From Candidatus Hydrogenedentota bacterium (GTDB lineage Bacteria; Hydrogenedentota; Hydrogenedentia; Hydrogenedentales; CAITNO01), in contig CAIJOU010000153.1 in assembly GCA_903822375.1 (NCBI GenBank), positions 1 to 21,543 of the forward strand: a stretch of 21,543 bases of DNA, written 5' to 3'. Below are positions 14,959 through 21,543 of this stretch, piece after piece. A program made the translations under genes and the position numbers. Numbering within the stretch: position 1 is the stretch's first letter; each line of letters starts with the position of its first letter. Under the pieces are notes generated by a model that worked only from the letters and a program-made list of their open reading frames with translations, made no database searches and was not told where the DNA came from.

Positions 14959-16104
14959 ATGACAACGGAATTCCATGATGAATCCGCGCGCCGGGACGGC
15001 GCAATCGACCGGCGCGCATTTCTCGCGCGCGGCGGCGCGCTGACCGCGGCGGCAATGACGGGGCTGGCGACGGTTCGCGCCGCGGCGGCGGACGACCAGC
15101 CCGAAGTCAAACTGCGGGTGGCGGTCATGAGCAAATGGCATCCGCACGCAAACGGCTACGCCAAGACGCTGGCGGGCATGCCGGGTGTGAAGATCACGGC
15201 GGTGTGGGACGAGGACCCAAAGCGGGGCGAGAACTGGGCGCGCCAGTTGAAGGCGCCCTTTGTGGCGGACTACCAGGAAGTGGTGAAGCGGTCCGACGTG
15301 GACGGCGTCATGATCACGGCGCCGTCGAGCATGCACCCGGACATCATGGTGGCGGCGGCAAAGGCGGGCAAGCACATCTTCACGGAGAAAGTGCTGGCGC
15401 TGACGATCGATGAGTGCAACCGGGTGGCCGAGGCGGTGCGCGCCGCCAATGTGAAATTCTGCATTTCGTTCCCCTTCCGCACGAGGCCCGAAACACTCTA
15501 CGCGAAGAAGGTGATTGACGAGGGGCTGATCGGCCAGGTGACGTTCATCCGCGTGCGCGACGCGCACGACGGCGCCAGCGGCAAGTGGCTGCCGGATTAT
15601 TTCTGGGACGAGAAGACCTGCGGCGGCGGCGCGATGATGGATCTGGGCGCGCACCCGATGTACCTGAACCGCTGGCTGGGCGGACAGCCCAAGCGCATCG
15701 TGTCGGCTTTTACCAAGGTAACGGGGCACGCTCTGGAAGACAATGCCGTGTCGGTGATCGAATTTGAAAACGGCTGCCTGGGCATCGCCGAGACGGGCTT
15801 TGTGTCCAGCGACAGCCCGTTCAGCCTGGAATTGGACGGCACCGAGGGCAGCCTGCGCGTCGGCGGTCCCGAGGAAAGCAGCGTGCTGATTACGTCGAGG
15901 AAGCTCAATACCAAGGGCTGGGTAAAGCCGGAGGGACTGCCCGAGGGGCTGCCTGCCACGATCCCGATGTGGGTGGACGGCATACTGAAAGGCACACCCA
16001 TTCCCTTCGGTGTGGAAGAGGGCATTCAGCTTACCGAACTGATGCAGTACGCCTATCTTGCGGCGAAGGAGAAGCGGCAGGTGGATATTCCGGCCCGGGC
16101 ATAA
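14959..16104 (+). CDS. Tat-exported Gfo/Idh/MocA-family oxidoreductase
   Basis: The 381-residue protein has a twin-arginine signal, D-R-R-A-F-L-A-R-G-G (17-26), then an Ala-rich hydrophobic stretch to about 44, so it is probably exported folded with its NAD(P) cofactor. The Gfo/Idh/MocA fold is shown by D-V-D-G-V-M-I-T-A-P (113-122), the catalytic-region E-K-V at 143-145 (usually EKP), and G-G-G-A-M-M-D-L-G-A-H-P (222-233) with Asp228 and His232. The usual GxGxxG dinucleotide loop is replaced by S-K-W-H-P-H-A-N-G (58-66). It likely acts on a sugar or cyclitol. GAGGAG lies nine bases before the ATG. It may share a transcript with the unknown gene 90 bases upstream. Confidence 0.92.
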   Translation: MTTEFHDESARRDGAIDRRAFLARGGALTAAAMTGLATVRAAAADDQPEVKLRVAVMSKWHPHANGYAKTLAGMPGVKITAVWDEDPKRGENWARQLKAPFVADYQEVVKRSDVDGVMITAPSSMHPDIMVAAAKAGKHIFTEKVLALTIDECNRVAEAVRAANVKFCISFPFRTRPETLYAKKVIDEGLIGQVTFIRVRDAHDGASGKWLPDYFWDEKTCGGGAMMDLGAHPMYLNRWLGGQPKRIVSAFTKVTGHALEDNAVSVIEFENGCLGIAETGFVSSDSPFSLELDGTEGSLRVGGPEESSVLITSRKLNTKGWVKPEGLPEGLPATIPMWVDGILKGTPIPFGVEEGIQLTELMQYAYLAAKEKRQVDIPARA

Positions 16105-16146
16105 GCATGAAGGCTGAAGGACAAAGGACGAAGGACAATTGACGGT

Positions 16147-16179
16147 GGGCGGCCCTTTGGGGCCGCCCGCGTTTTATTT
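16147..16179 (+). terminator. Strong intrinsic terminator after the Gfo/Idh/MocA gene
   Basis: A perfect 9-bp GC stem, GGGCGGCCC and GGGCCGCCC, with a TTTG loop is followed two bases later by GTTTTATTT. The T-tract reaches into the convergent phosphoesterase gene's last codons. The stem may also slow transcription from the minus strand, but there is no T-tract on that side. Confidence 0.85.
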
Positions 16180-17418
16180 CGCCGGCTTGGTGATCGTCAC
16201 TTCGTCGCGGATGTTGCCGTCGGCGTCGTAGGCGCGGTAGCTGAGCTTGTCGCCGTCCTGGGTGTCGATGTTGATGACCTGGTAGGTGGAGACGTTGGGG
16301 AAGCCGACAGCGGTGTAATCGTGCTGTTCCTGCTTGTAGTATTTGGTGCCCGCGTCGGCCACGACGTAGAAGGTGCCCTCGGCGGGCGTGGCGACGACCT
16401 TTTCGGCGTTCATCGGATAGGTGCGCAGGTAGGCGTGGTCATGTCCCTGGAAGACCATGTCCACGTGGTATTTGTCGAAGAGCGTGCACCACTGGTCGCG
16501 CACGGCCCGGTTGTCTCGGCCCGGGTCGGACGAGTATGCGGGCTGGTGGAAGAGGGCAAACTTCCAAACGGCGTCGGTGCCGGACAATTGCTGTTCCAGC
16601 CAGGGTCGTTGCTGCGCGGGAGGCGTGTTGCCGTCCAGTACGACGAACAGGGCGTGGCCATAGCGGAAGGAATAGGCACGCTCCTTGGCGACATCGTCCG
16701 GCCCGTTCTCGGGCAGCGCAAAGAGGTCCAGGTAGAGTTTCGGTCCGGGGCCGCCGATGCATTCGTGATTGCCGATGGTCGGCAGGACGGGGTGGCGATC
16801 GAAGACACCGTCGGCGGCGTGAAAAAGTTCGTCCCACAGGGCGCGATTGTTTCCCTGGTTCACGAAATCGCCGCCGGTGAGACAAAAGGCCGCGTTGGGA
16901 TTTCTGTCCTGCATCTGATGGATCATCTTGCCCCACACGTCCACACCGTTCTGCACGTCGGCGAAGAACAGGAAGGAGAAGGGAGCGCGGCCCTTCGGTG
17001 CGGTGGCGAAGGTTGCCCAGTTGGACCATGTGTTGCCCTGTTTGTCACCGACGCGGTAGACATAGGCGGTGGCCGGCTCCAAGCCGGTGATCTTCGCGGT
17101 GAAATGCTCGACTGCGGGAGCGTTGGTAATGAGCGCGTCTTCCAGCCGGATCGCCTCGGCAGGCAGTTCAACAATGGTCGTTTCCGGGGCGTCGCTCTTG
17201 CGGTACTGCACAACCCCCCCGGAAATTTCGGGCGCGGTGCGCCATTGGACCGTCTCCGTGGTGCTGGGATCGCCGCTCCAGGTCAGGCAGACGTCGTCCG
17301 GATGGGCGGACGGGGGGAATTCTGTGGTATGCGGCTGTGCCTCGCCCAGGACGAAGGGGGAGATCAGCAGGGTCACGAGCAGTGCAAGCAAGAATCCGAA
17401 CGGGCGCATCTTTTTCAC
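16174..17418 (-). CDS. Secreted metallophosphoesterase with purple-acid-phosphatase N-domain
   Basis: The 414-residue protein starts with a signal peptide (M-K-K-M-R-P-F then a hydrophobic core to about residue 25), so it is secreted or periplasmic. Residues about 35-140 form a fibronectin-III-like purple acid phosphatase N-domain. Residues about 147-335 are the binuclear-metal domain: Asp154 (ADVQ), Asp184 (GGDF), Asn217-His218 (GNHE), His291 (FHQP), His326 and His328 (GHDH). It should hydrolyse phosphate esters outside the cytoplasm. I start at GTG 17418, eight bases after AAAGG and with a normal K-K signal start; GTG 17427 sits only one base from that site. It is convergent with the oxidoreductase gene. 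Confidence 0.93.
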   Translation of the reverse strand: MKKMRPFGFLLALLVTLLISPFVLGEAQPHTTEFPPSAHPDDVCLTWSGDPSTTETVQWRTAPEISGGVVQYRKSDAPETTIVELPAEAIRLEDALITNAPAVEHFTAKITGLEPATAYVYRVGDKQGNTWSNWATFATAPKGRAPFSFLFFADVQNGVDVWGKMIHQMQDRNPNAAFCLTGGDFVNQGNNRALWDELFHAADGVFDRHPVLPTIGNHECIGGPGPKLYLDLFALPENGPDDVAKERAYSFRYGHALFVVLDGNTPPAQQRPWLEQQLSGTDAVWKFALFHQPAYSSDPGRDNRAVRDQWCTLFDKYHVDMVFQGHDHAYLRTYPMNAEKVVATPAEGTFYVVADAGTKYYKQEQHDYTAVGFPNVSTYQVINIDTQDGDKLSYRAYDADGNIRDEVTITKPAK

Positions 17419-17451
17419 GAAAAACACCTTTCCAGAGGGATATAGGTTTTC

Positions 17452-17477
17452 GCGGAATGCACCGTGTTGCGTTCCGC
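17452..17477 (-). other. Ten-pair hairpin between the ybjQ-like and phosphoesterase genes
   Basis: GCGGAATGCA and TGCGTTCCGC pair (one G-U wobble) around a six-base loop. It lies 25 bases after the YbjQ-family stop and about 35 before the phosphoesterase start. No T-tract follows on either strand, so it may be a processing or attenuation stem and not a simple terminator. Confidence 0.4.
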
Positions 17478-17502
17478 ACAGTCAGTTTGCTTTGGACAAC
17501 CG

Positions 17503-17850
17503 TCAGGCCTGCGGGGTTTCAGGCGCAATGACGACGGCCGTACCGTAGCAGAGCACTTCCGTGGCGGACATTTGTCCGCCGCCGAGATCGGATGTGTCGT
17601 AACGGAAGCCGATGATGGCGTTGGCTCCCATTTCGCGGGCATGCCGCACCATGAGGTCATAGGACTGAGTGCGGGTTTGTTCACACATTTCGGTATAGGC
17701 GCCGATCTTGCCCCCGATGAAGTTCTTGAGCCCGCCCAGGATGCCCTGGATGATGGTGGGCGAGCGGACGATGATCCCGCGGACGATGCCACGGTATTCG
17801 ACGATACGGTAGCCCTCGATGGTGAAGGTGGTGGTGACAGGCAGACTCAT
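17503..17850 (-). CDS. YbjQ / UPF0145-family heavy-metal-binding-domain-like protein
   Basis: This 115-residue protein has the YbjQ pattern: G-Y-R-I-V-E-Y-R-G-I-V-R-G near 13-25, then G-G-K-I-G-A-Y-T-E-M-C-E-Q-T-R (about 46-60), a helix with A-R-E-M-G-A-N-A-I-I-G (72-82), and a C-terminal T-E-V-L-C-Y-G-T-A-V-V strand. Such proteins form pentamers; the function is not settled and the old heavy-metal label is weakly based. I start at ATG 17850, ten bases after AGGAGG, which gives near the usual 107-residue length; a longer frame from 17928 adds unlike residues. It is divergent from the glycerate kinase. Confidence 0.92.
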   Translation of the reverse strand: MSLPVTTTFTIEGYRIVEYRGIVRGIIVRSPTIIQGILGGLKNFIGGKIGAYTEMCEQTRTQSYDLMVRHAREMGANAIIGFRYDTSDLGGGQMSATEVLCYGTAVVIAPETPQA

Positions 17851-17898
17851 GCCGGATTTCCTCCTTTGCTCAGTCGATGCGACTCGGAACGCGGGGCT

Positions 17899-17928
17899 AT
17901 GGTACATTGACAGCCGGGCACGGTCCAA
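17899..17928 (-). promoter_or_regulatory. Possible promoter of the ybjQ-like gene
   Basis: On the minus strand, TTGGAC (17928-17923) and TACCAT (17904-17899) are 18 bases apart, about 50 bases before ATG 17850. Both hexamers are imperfect, so this is tentative. Confidence 0.3.
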
Positions 17929-17942
17929 ATTGGAGTGTTGGA

Positions 17943-19082
17943 ATGATTGTTGTCATTGCGCCGGATTCCTTCAAAGAATGCGCCACGGCGGCGCAGGTCG
18001 CGGGCGCGATTGCGGCCGGGTGGCTTCGCGTTGACCCGGGGGCCGAATTGCGCCTGGTGCCGGTGGCCGACGGCGGCGAGGGAACCGTGGAGGCGCTGGC
18101 CGCGGCACGCGGTCAACTCAGGGGAACGGAAGTGACAGGCCCGATGGGTGAACCGGTGACGGCGCGTTGGGCACTGCTGGACGACGGCGTGGCGGTTATT
18201 GAAATGGCGGAGGCGGCGGGGTTGCATCTGGTCGCGCCGCAGCATCGCGATCCAATGACGGCGACGACGCGCGGTGTGGGGGAACTCATCCGGGCGGGGC
18301 TCGACGCGGGCGCGCGGCGGTTCATCGTGGGCGTGGGAGGTAGCGCCACCAACGACGGCGGCGCGGGCATGGCGCAGGCGCTAGGTGCTTCGTTGCGCGA
18401 TGCGGAGGGGCGTGAACTGGGGTCGGGCGGAGCCGCGCTGGCGAGCCTTGCGGAGTTTGACGTTTCAGGCTTGGACGCGCGCCTTTCCGAATGCGCCTTC
18501 TTCGTGGCATGCGATGTGGACAATCCGCTTTGCGGCCCGGAGGGTGCGTCGCAGGTTTATGGTCCGCAGAAGGGTGCGAGTCCGGCGCAGGCGGCCGAAC
18601 TGGACGCGGCGCTGGCGCGGTATGCGGCGGCATTGCGCGCGGGGCTGGGGGTGGATTTGCGCGACACGCCGGGTGCGGGCGCGGCGGGCGGTCTTGCTGC
18701 GGGGCTGATGGCCTTTCTGGGCGCCCAACTGAAACCAGGCTTTGATTTGGTGGCGGAGCAGGCGGGATTGGCGGCGGCGCTGGAGGGCGCGCATCTCGTG
18801 ATTACAGGCGAAGGTTCCATGGACGGCCAAAGTCTGCGCGGGAAGGCACCGGTGGGTGTGGCCCGCATGGCCCGGGAGCGGGGCGTGCCCTGCATTGCGC
18901 TGGCCGGACGTTTGGGTGCCGACTATCGTGCAGTTTATGGTCTGGGCATCACAGCCGCCTTCGCGCTTGTTCCGGGGCCTGCTTCACGGGAGGAGTCGAT
19001 CGAGAATACCCTGGACTGGCTGGCGGACCGTACCGAAGCCATTGCCCGCATATGGATGGCCGCTTCGGGACCGCGCGCATGA
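17943..19082 (+). CDS. Glycerate kinase, type I (GlxK/GarK family)
   Basis: The 379-residue cytoplasmic enzyme phosphorylates D-glycerate with ATP, feeding glycolysis. Family signatures are all present: A-P-D-S-F-K (6-11), V-A-D-G-G-E-G-T (41-48), G-V-G-G-S-A-T-N-D-G-G-A-G (130-142), C-D-V-D-N-P-L-C-G (190-198), Y-G-P-Q-K-G-A (206-212), P-G-A-G-A-A-G-G-L (243-251), and I-T-G-E-G-S-M-D-x-Q-S-L-x-G-K-x-P (287-303). Length is normal. ATG 17943 follows GGAG by seven bases; an in-frame start at 17877 lacks support and would reach toward the divergent gene. Its TGA overlaps the ATG of the heparinase-like gene by four bases. Confidence 0.96.
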   Translation: MIVVIAPDSFKECATAAQVAGAIAAGWLRVDPGAELRLVPVADGGEGTVEALAAARGQLRGTEVTGPMGEPVTARWALLDDGVAVIEMAEAAGLHLVAPQHRDPMTATTRGVGELIRAGLDAGARRFIVGVGGSATNDGGAGMAQALGASLRDAEGRELGSGGAALASLAEFDVSGLDARLSECAFFVACDVDNPLCGPEGASQVYGPQKGASPAQAAELDAALARYAAALRAGLGVDLRDTPGAGAAGGLAAGLMAFLGAQLKPGFDLVAEQAGLAAALEGAHLVITGEGSMDGQSLRGKAPVGVARMARERGVPCIALAGRLGADYRAVYGLGITAAFALVPGPASREESIENTLDWLADRTEAIARIWMAASGPRA

Positions 19083-20869
19083 GCGGCAGGTTGAATACTT
19101 TCATTCTGTACGCGCGCACCCTTCGTCATCTGCGTCCGCGGCAGATCGCATGGCGTCTGCTGCGCACCGTGCAACGGCGGCTGCCGTCGCGGGCCCCCGG
19201 GGAGGATGCCCATGCATCGGCCCGCTTTGACAGCGCCGCCCTGCAGCGGCTGCGCGGGTTCTTGGCATTGGCGAGCCGGCACGGACTCGATACGGACGCC
19301 GACCTGCCGTCGCTTCGGGACGACATGCTTGCATTCTTGAACCATGCGGTGGACTGCAAAGCCGGGATGCCCTGGCAGGACAAATCGCTTTCCCAGCTTT
19401 GGCGCTATCAAATGCATGGCTTTCGCATGGTCCGGGCCCTTGCGGCGGCGTCGCCTTCCGATGCGGCGTTTGACGATGCGGCACATGCCGCCCGCTGGGT
19501 GGAGGACTGGTTGCAGCATAATCCGCCGGGGGCGGATGTCGCCTGGGACCCCCATCCCACGTCGGACCGGCTGTTCAACTGGGTGCTGTGTTCGGCGGCG
19601 TTTGGTGCCGGCTGCGGCGCGACCGCGGCACGCTGCACCGTGCAGGCGGATTGGCTGGAGGCGCGCCTTGAATATGACCTGAGCGCGAACCACCTGCTCA
19701 AAGAGGTGATGGCGCTGGCGCTTGTGGCGGAGGCCACCAATGATGCCGCGCTGCGGCAACGGGCATGGGCGATGGTGGAGGAGCAGGTCGCGGAACAGAT
19801 CCTTCCGGATGGCGGCCATTATGAACGCAGCCCGATGTACCACGCACAGGCACTGTTTGACGGGCTGGTGCTGTATGCGGCGTCGGCCAGTCCTCCCGCG
19901 TTCTTTGAGAACGCACTGCGGCGCATGACGCATTTTCTGGAGGACGTTCTGCATCCCGACGGAGATATTCCGCTGTTCAGCGATGCGGCGTTTGGCGAAA
20001 CCATGCAGGGCAGGGCGCTGGTTGAGCTTTCCCATGAATTGTTGCACACGGAACCACGCCTGGAGGAACGCCCGGTCCTGCCGGATTCTGGATTCTATGC
20101 ACTTGGCTGCGGGACGGACCGGATGATCCTAAAGGCGGTCGCGCCCAGCCCGGACCACCAACCGGGTCATGCGCATGCCGACCCGCTGACCTTTGAGCTT
20201 TCGGTGGCGGGGCTGCGGATGATTGTGGACGGCGGCTGCCACGGGTATGCTGAAAGCCCGCTGCGCGGCTACTGCCGCAGTGTGCGCGCACACAACACAG
20301 TCCGCATCAACGGTCAGGAGCCGATGGAGGCGTGGCAGGTGTTCCGCGTGGCGCGACGCCACCGGGTCGTGGCGGACTGGGAAATGAGCGGTCACGCGTC
20401 CACGCTCCGGGGCAATTGTCACTGGCCGCAGGGCTGGACGCATACACGGTATGCGCGCCATGACCGCGACACGCGATTTTGGGCGGTGGTGGACCGCGTG
20501 GACGGCGGCGACCCACTGACGGTGGAGAGTTATCTGCATTTTCATCCGGGCACGGAACTGACGGAAACAAACGGGGTGTGGATTGCAGCACGGGGCGGGG
20601 TCCGGTTGGGGGTGCTTCCGGAAGGGGCGGACCGCATCGAGCTTGTGGAGGGCGCGCATGATCCCGACCAGGGCTGGTATTGTCCGCACTTTGGCGTGGC
20701 GGAGCGGGCACCGACGCTGGTGCTGCACGCCAAAGGCGCGCGGCGGTTGAACTTCGGCTGGATGCTGTTTCCGCCGGAGCGGGCAGAGCAGACGGTTGCG
20801 GCGCTGGCGGCGATGCACGGCGTGCTTCGTCGGGAGGGAGAGTTTGGTGGAGTGGGCGCGCCTTTATAG
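19079..20869 (+). CDS. Heparinase II/III-like protein
   Basis: The 596-residue protein has the two-part layout of this family. An alpha-toroid (about 80-310) shows W-R-Y (108-110), D-R-L-F-N-W-V (163-169), Y-D-L-S-A-N-H-L-L-K (199-208) and D-G-G-H-Y-E-R-S-P-M-Y-H (244-255). A beta-sandwich shows G-H-A-H-A-D-P-L-T-F-E-L (363-374), G-C-H-G-Y (386-390) and R-A-H-N-T-V (403-408). Candidate catalytic residues are His205, Tyr254, His364, His366 and His405. The N-terminal T-L-R-H-L-R-P-R-Q-I-A-W-R-L is typical of members found in polysaccharide gene clusters. No signal peptide is seen. ATG 19079 is chosen for its ATGA overlap with the kinase stop. It probably trims or cleaves an acidic polysaccharide. 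Confidence 0.92.
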   Translation: MSGRLNTFILYARTLRHLRPRQIAWRLLRTVQRRLPSRAPGEDAHASARFDSAALQRLRGFLALASRHGLDTDADLPSLRDDMLAFLNHAVDCKAGMPWQDKSLSQLWRYQMHGFRMVRALAAASPSDAAFDDAAHAARWVEDWLQHNPPGADVAWDPHPTSDRLFNWVLCSAAFGAGCGATAARCTVQADWLEARLEYDLSANHLLKEVMALALVAEATNDAALRQRAWAMVEEQVAEQILPDGGHYERSPMYHAQALFDGLVLYAASASPPAFFENALRRMTHFLEDVLHPDGDIPLFSDAAFGETMQGRALVELSHELLHTEPRLEERPVLPDSGFYALGCGTDRMILKAVAPSPDHQPGHAHADPLTFELSVAGLRMIVDGGCHGYAESPLRGYCRSVRAHNTVRINGQEPMEAWQVFRVARRHRVVADWEMSGHASTLRGNCHWPQGWTHTRYARHDRDTRFWAVVDRVDGGDPLTVESYLHFHPGTELTETNGVWIAARGGVRLGVLPEGADRIELVEGAHDPDQGWYCPHFGVAERAPTLVLHAKGARRLNFGWMLFPPERAEQTVAALAAMHGVLRREGEFGGVGAPL

Positions 20870-20929
20870 AAACTTGCAGACTTGCCGCATTTGTCCGGGA
20901 GCCTGAAAACACACTAAACTTGGCGGATT

Positions 20930-21543
20930 ATGACAGTCGCGAAACCAGGCAAGAAGACAGACAGACGCCATGCCTTAGAGGCAGGCTCCGCACCGCCAAA
21001 CCGGCACAGGCGCCTGGTGGCAGGTATCTGTGCGGTTCTCGTTCTTGCCTGTGCAGTCATCTACGGCCAGACGCTCTATTTTGGTTACGTCAACTATGAC
21101 GACGAAGTCTATGTGAAAGATGCCCACGCGCAGGCGGGCTTGAGCCTGCCGTCCATTGCCTGGGCGTTTACCACGGAGAAAGGCCTGTATTTTCATCCAC
21201 TGGCGTGGATGTCGCACATGCTCGATACCAATCTCTACGGAAGACATCCCTCGGGGCGCCACCTCACCAGTCTTGTTCTTCATGCGGCAGCTTCCGCACT
21301 GCTTTTTCTGGCGTTGAGATTCCTGACAGGGACGCTTTGGCCGAGCGCGGTCGTTGCGGCATTATTCGCGACACATCCACTTAATGTGGAATCCGTGGCT
21401 TGGATTGCCGAACGCAAGGGCGTGCTTTGCGCGTTGTTCTGGGTGGTTGCGATAGGTGTTTACGGTCTATATGCGCGCCGCGGTGGTGCAGGGAGGTACG
21501 TCGCTGTCGCCGCAGCATGCATTCTTGGGTTCATGTCAAAACC
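20930..21543 (+). CDS. TMTC/PMT-like multi-pass glycosyltransferase, N-terminal part, cut by the right edge
   Basis: The frame is open from ATG 20930 to the end (204 codons seen). After a basic cytoplasmic start and a first helix (about 29-47), F-G-Y-V-N-Y-D-D-E-V-Y-V (51-62) carries the two acidic residues of a GT-C luminal or periplasmic loop. F-H-P-L-A-W-M-S (89-95) and H-P-L-N-V-E-S-V-A-W-I-A-E-R-K-G-V-L (149-166) are strong marks of the TMTC family, in which a TPR region usually follows. It probably transfers a lipid-linked sugar to protein on the outer face of the membrane. The ribosome site is weak (GGCGGA-like). It lies 60 bases after the heparinase-like gene. The C-terminal half, including any TPRs, is outside the window. 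Confidence 0.9.
   Translation, partial: MTVAKPGKKTDRRHALEAGSAPPNRHRRLVAGICAVLVLACAVIYGQTLYFGYVNYDDEVYVKDAHAQAGLSLPSIAWAFTTEKGLYFHPLAWMSHMLDTNLYGRHPSGRHLTSLVLHAAASALLFLALRFLTGTLWPSAVVAALFATHPLNVESVAWIAERKGVLCALFWVVAIGVYGLYARRGGAGRYVAVAAACILGFMSK

Noticed and set aside
14449..15729. Minus-strand open frame of 426 codons
   Set aside because: Antisense to the 13807 gene and the Gfo/Idh/MocA gene; its His/Arg-rich composition is typical of a shadow frame.
16107..16138. Purine-rich GAAGGAC-like short repeats before the terminator
   Set aside because: Only a few imperfect units; no array or element boundary can be supported.
18935..20047. Minus-strand open frame of 370 codons
   Set aside because: Antisense to the glycerate kinase and heparinase-like genes; no domain or ribosome site supports it.

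Overview
The window is GC-rich, gene-dense bacterial chromosome with no RNA genes, phage genes, CRISPR array or complete insertion sequence that I can see. Several traits fit a free-living Gram-negative-type bacterium of the Hydrogenedentota / Planctomycetota-Lentisphaerota kind: a Tat-exported Gfo/Idh/MocA oxidoreductase, a UroD/MtaA-like protein, a heparinase II/III-like protein, a TMTC-type membrane glycosyltransferase, a large repeat-bearing subtilase, and many 4-bp ATGA start/stop overlaps. This placement is an inference from gene content, not a proof.

Left part, minus strand. Positions 1-2869 hold the first 956 codons of a secreted subtilisin-family (S8) protease that runs off the left edge and carries two kinds of tandem Ig-like repeat. 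After a 440-bp gap comes a tightly coupled five-gene operon read from 7446 down to 3310: YacL-like PIN/TRAM membrane protein, IspD, IspF, a SAM methyltransferase and a UroD/MtaA-like protein. Upstream on the same strand lie a purine nucleoside phosphorylase, a DUF167 protein, and an ABC exporter made of a NatB permease fused to a CPBP intramembrane protease and a NatA ATPase.

Middle, plus strand. Divergent from natA are a multi-pass membrane protein and an overlapping winged-helix regulator, a plausible accessory and control pair for the exporter. A 690-bp gene-poor stretch follows. It contains the most unusual item in the window: a gapless 160-bp inverted copy of the natA promoter, leader and first 34 codons (126 of 160 bases identical by hand count). 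The promoter core is almost unchanged (32 of 34), but the coding part has drifted. The copy sits directly before an unknown membrane-anchored protein gene, and its remnant reading frame ends in an ATGA overlap with that gene's start. A captured promoter and leader is the simplest reading.

Right part. A Tat-signal Gfo/Idh/MocA oxidoreductase is followed by a strong intrinsic terminator. On the minus strand come a secreted purple-acid-phosphatase-like phosphoesterase and a YbjQ-family protein. Divergent from these are a type-I glycerate kinase, a heparinase II/III-like protein that starts inside its stop codon, and the N-terminus of a TMTC-like glycosyltransferase cut by the right edge. These suggest carbohydrate and surface-glycan metabolism.
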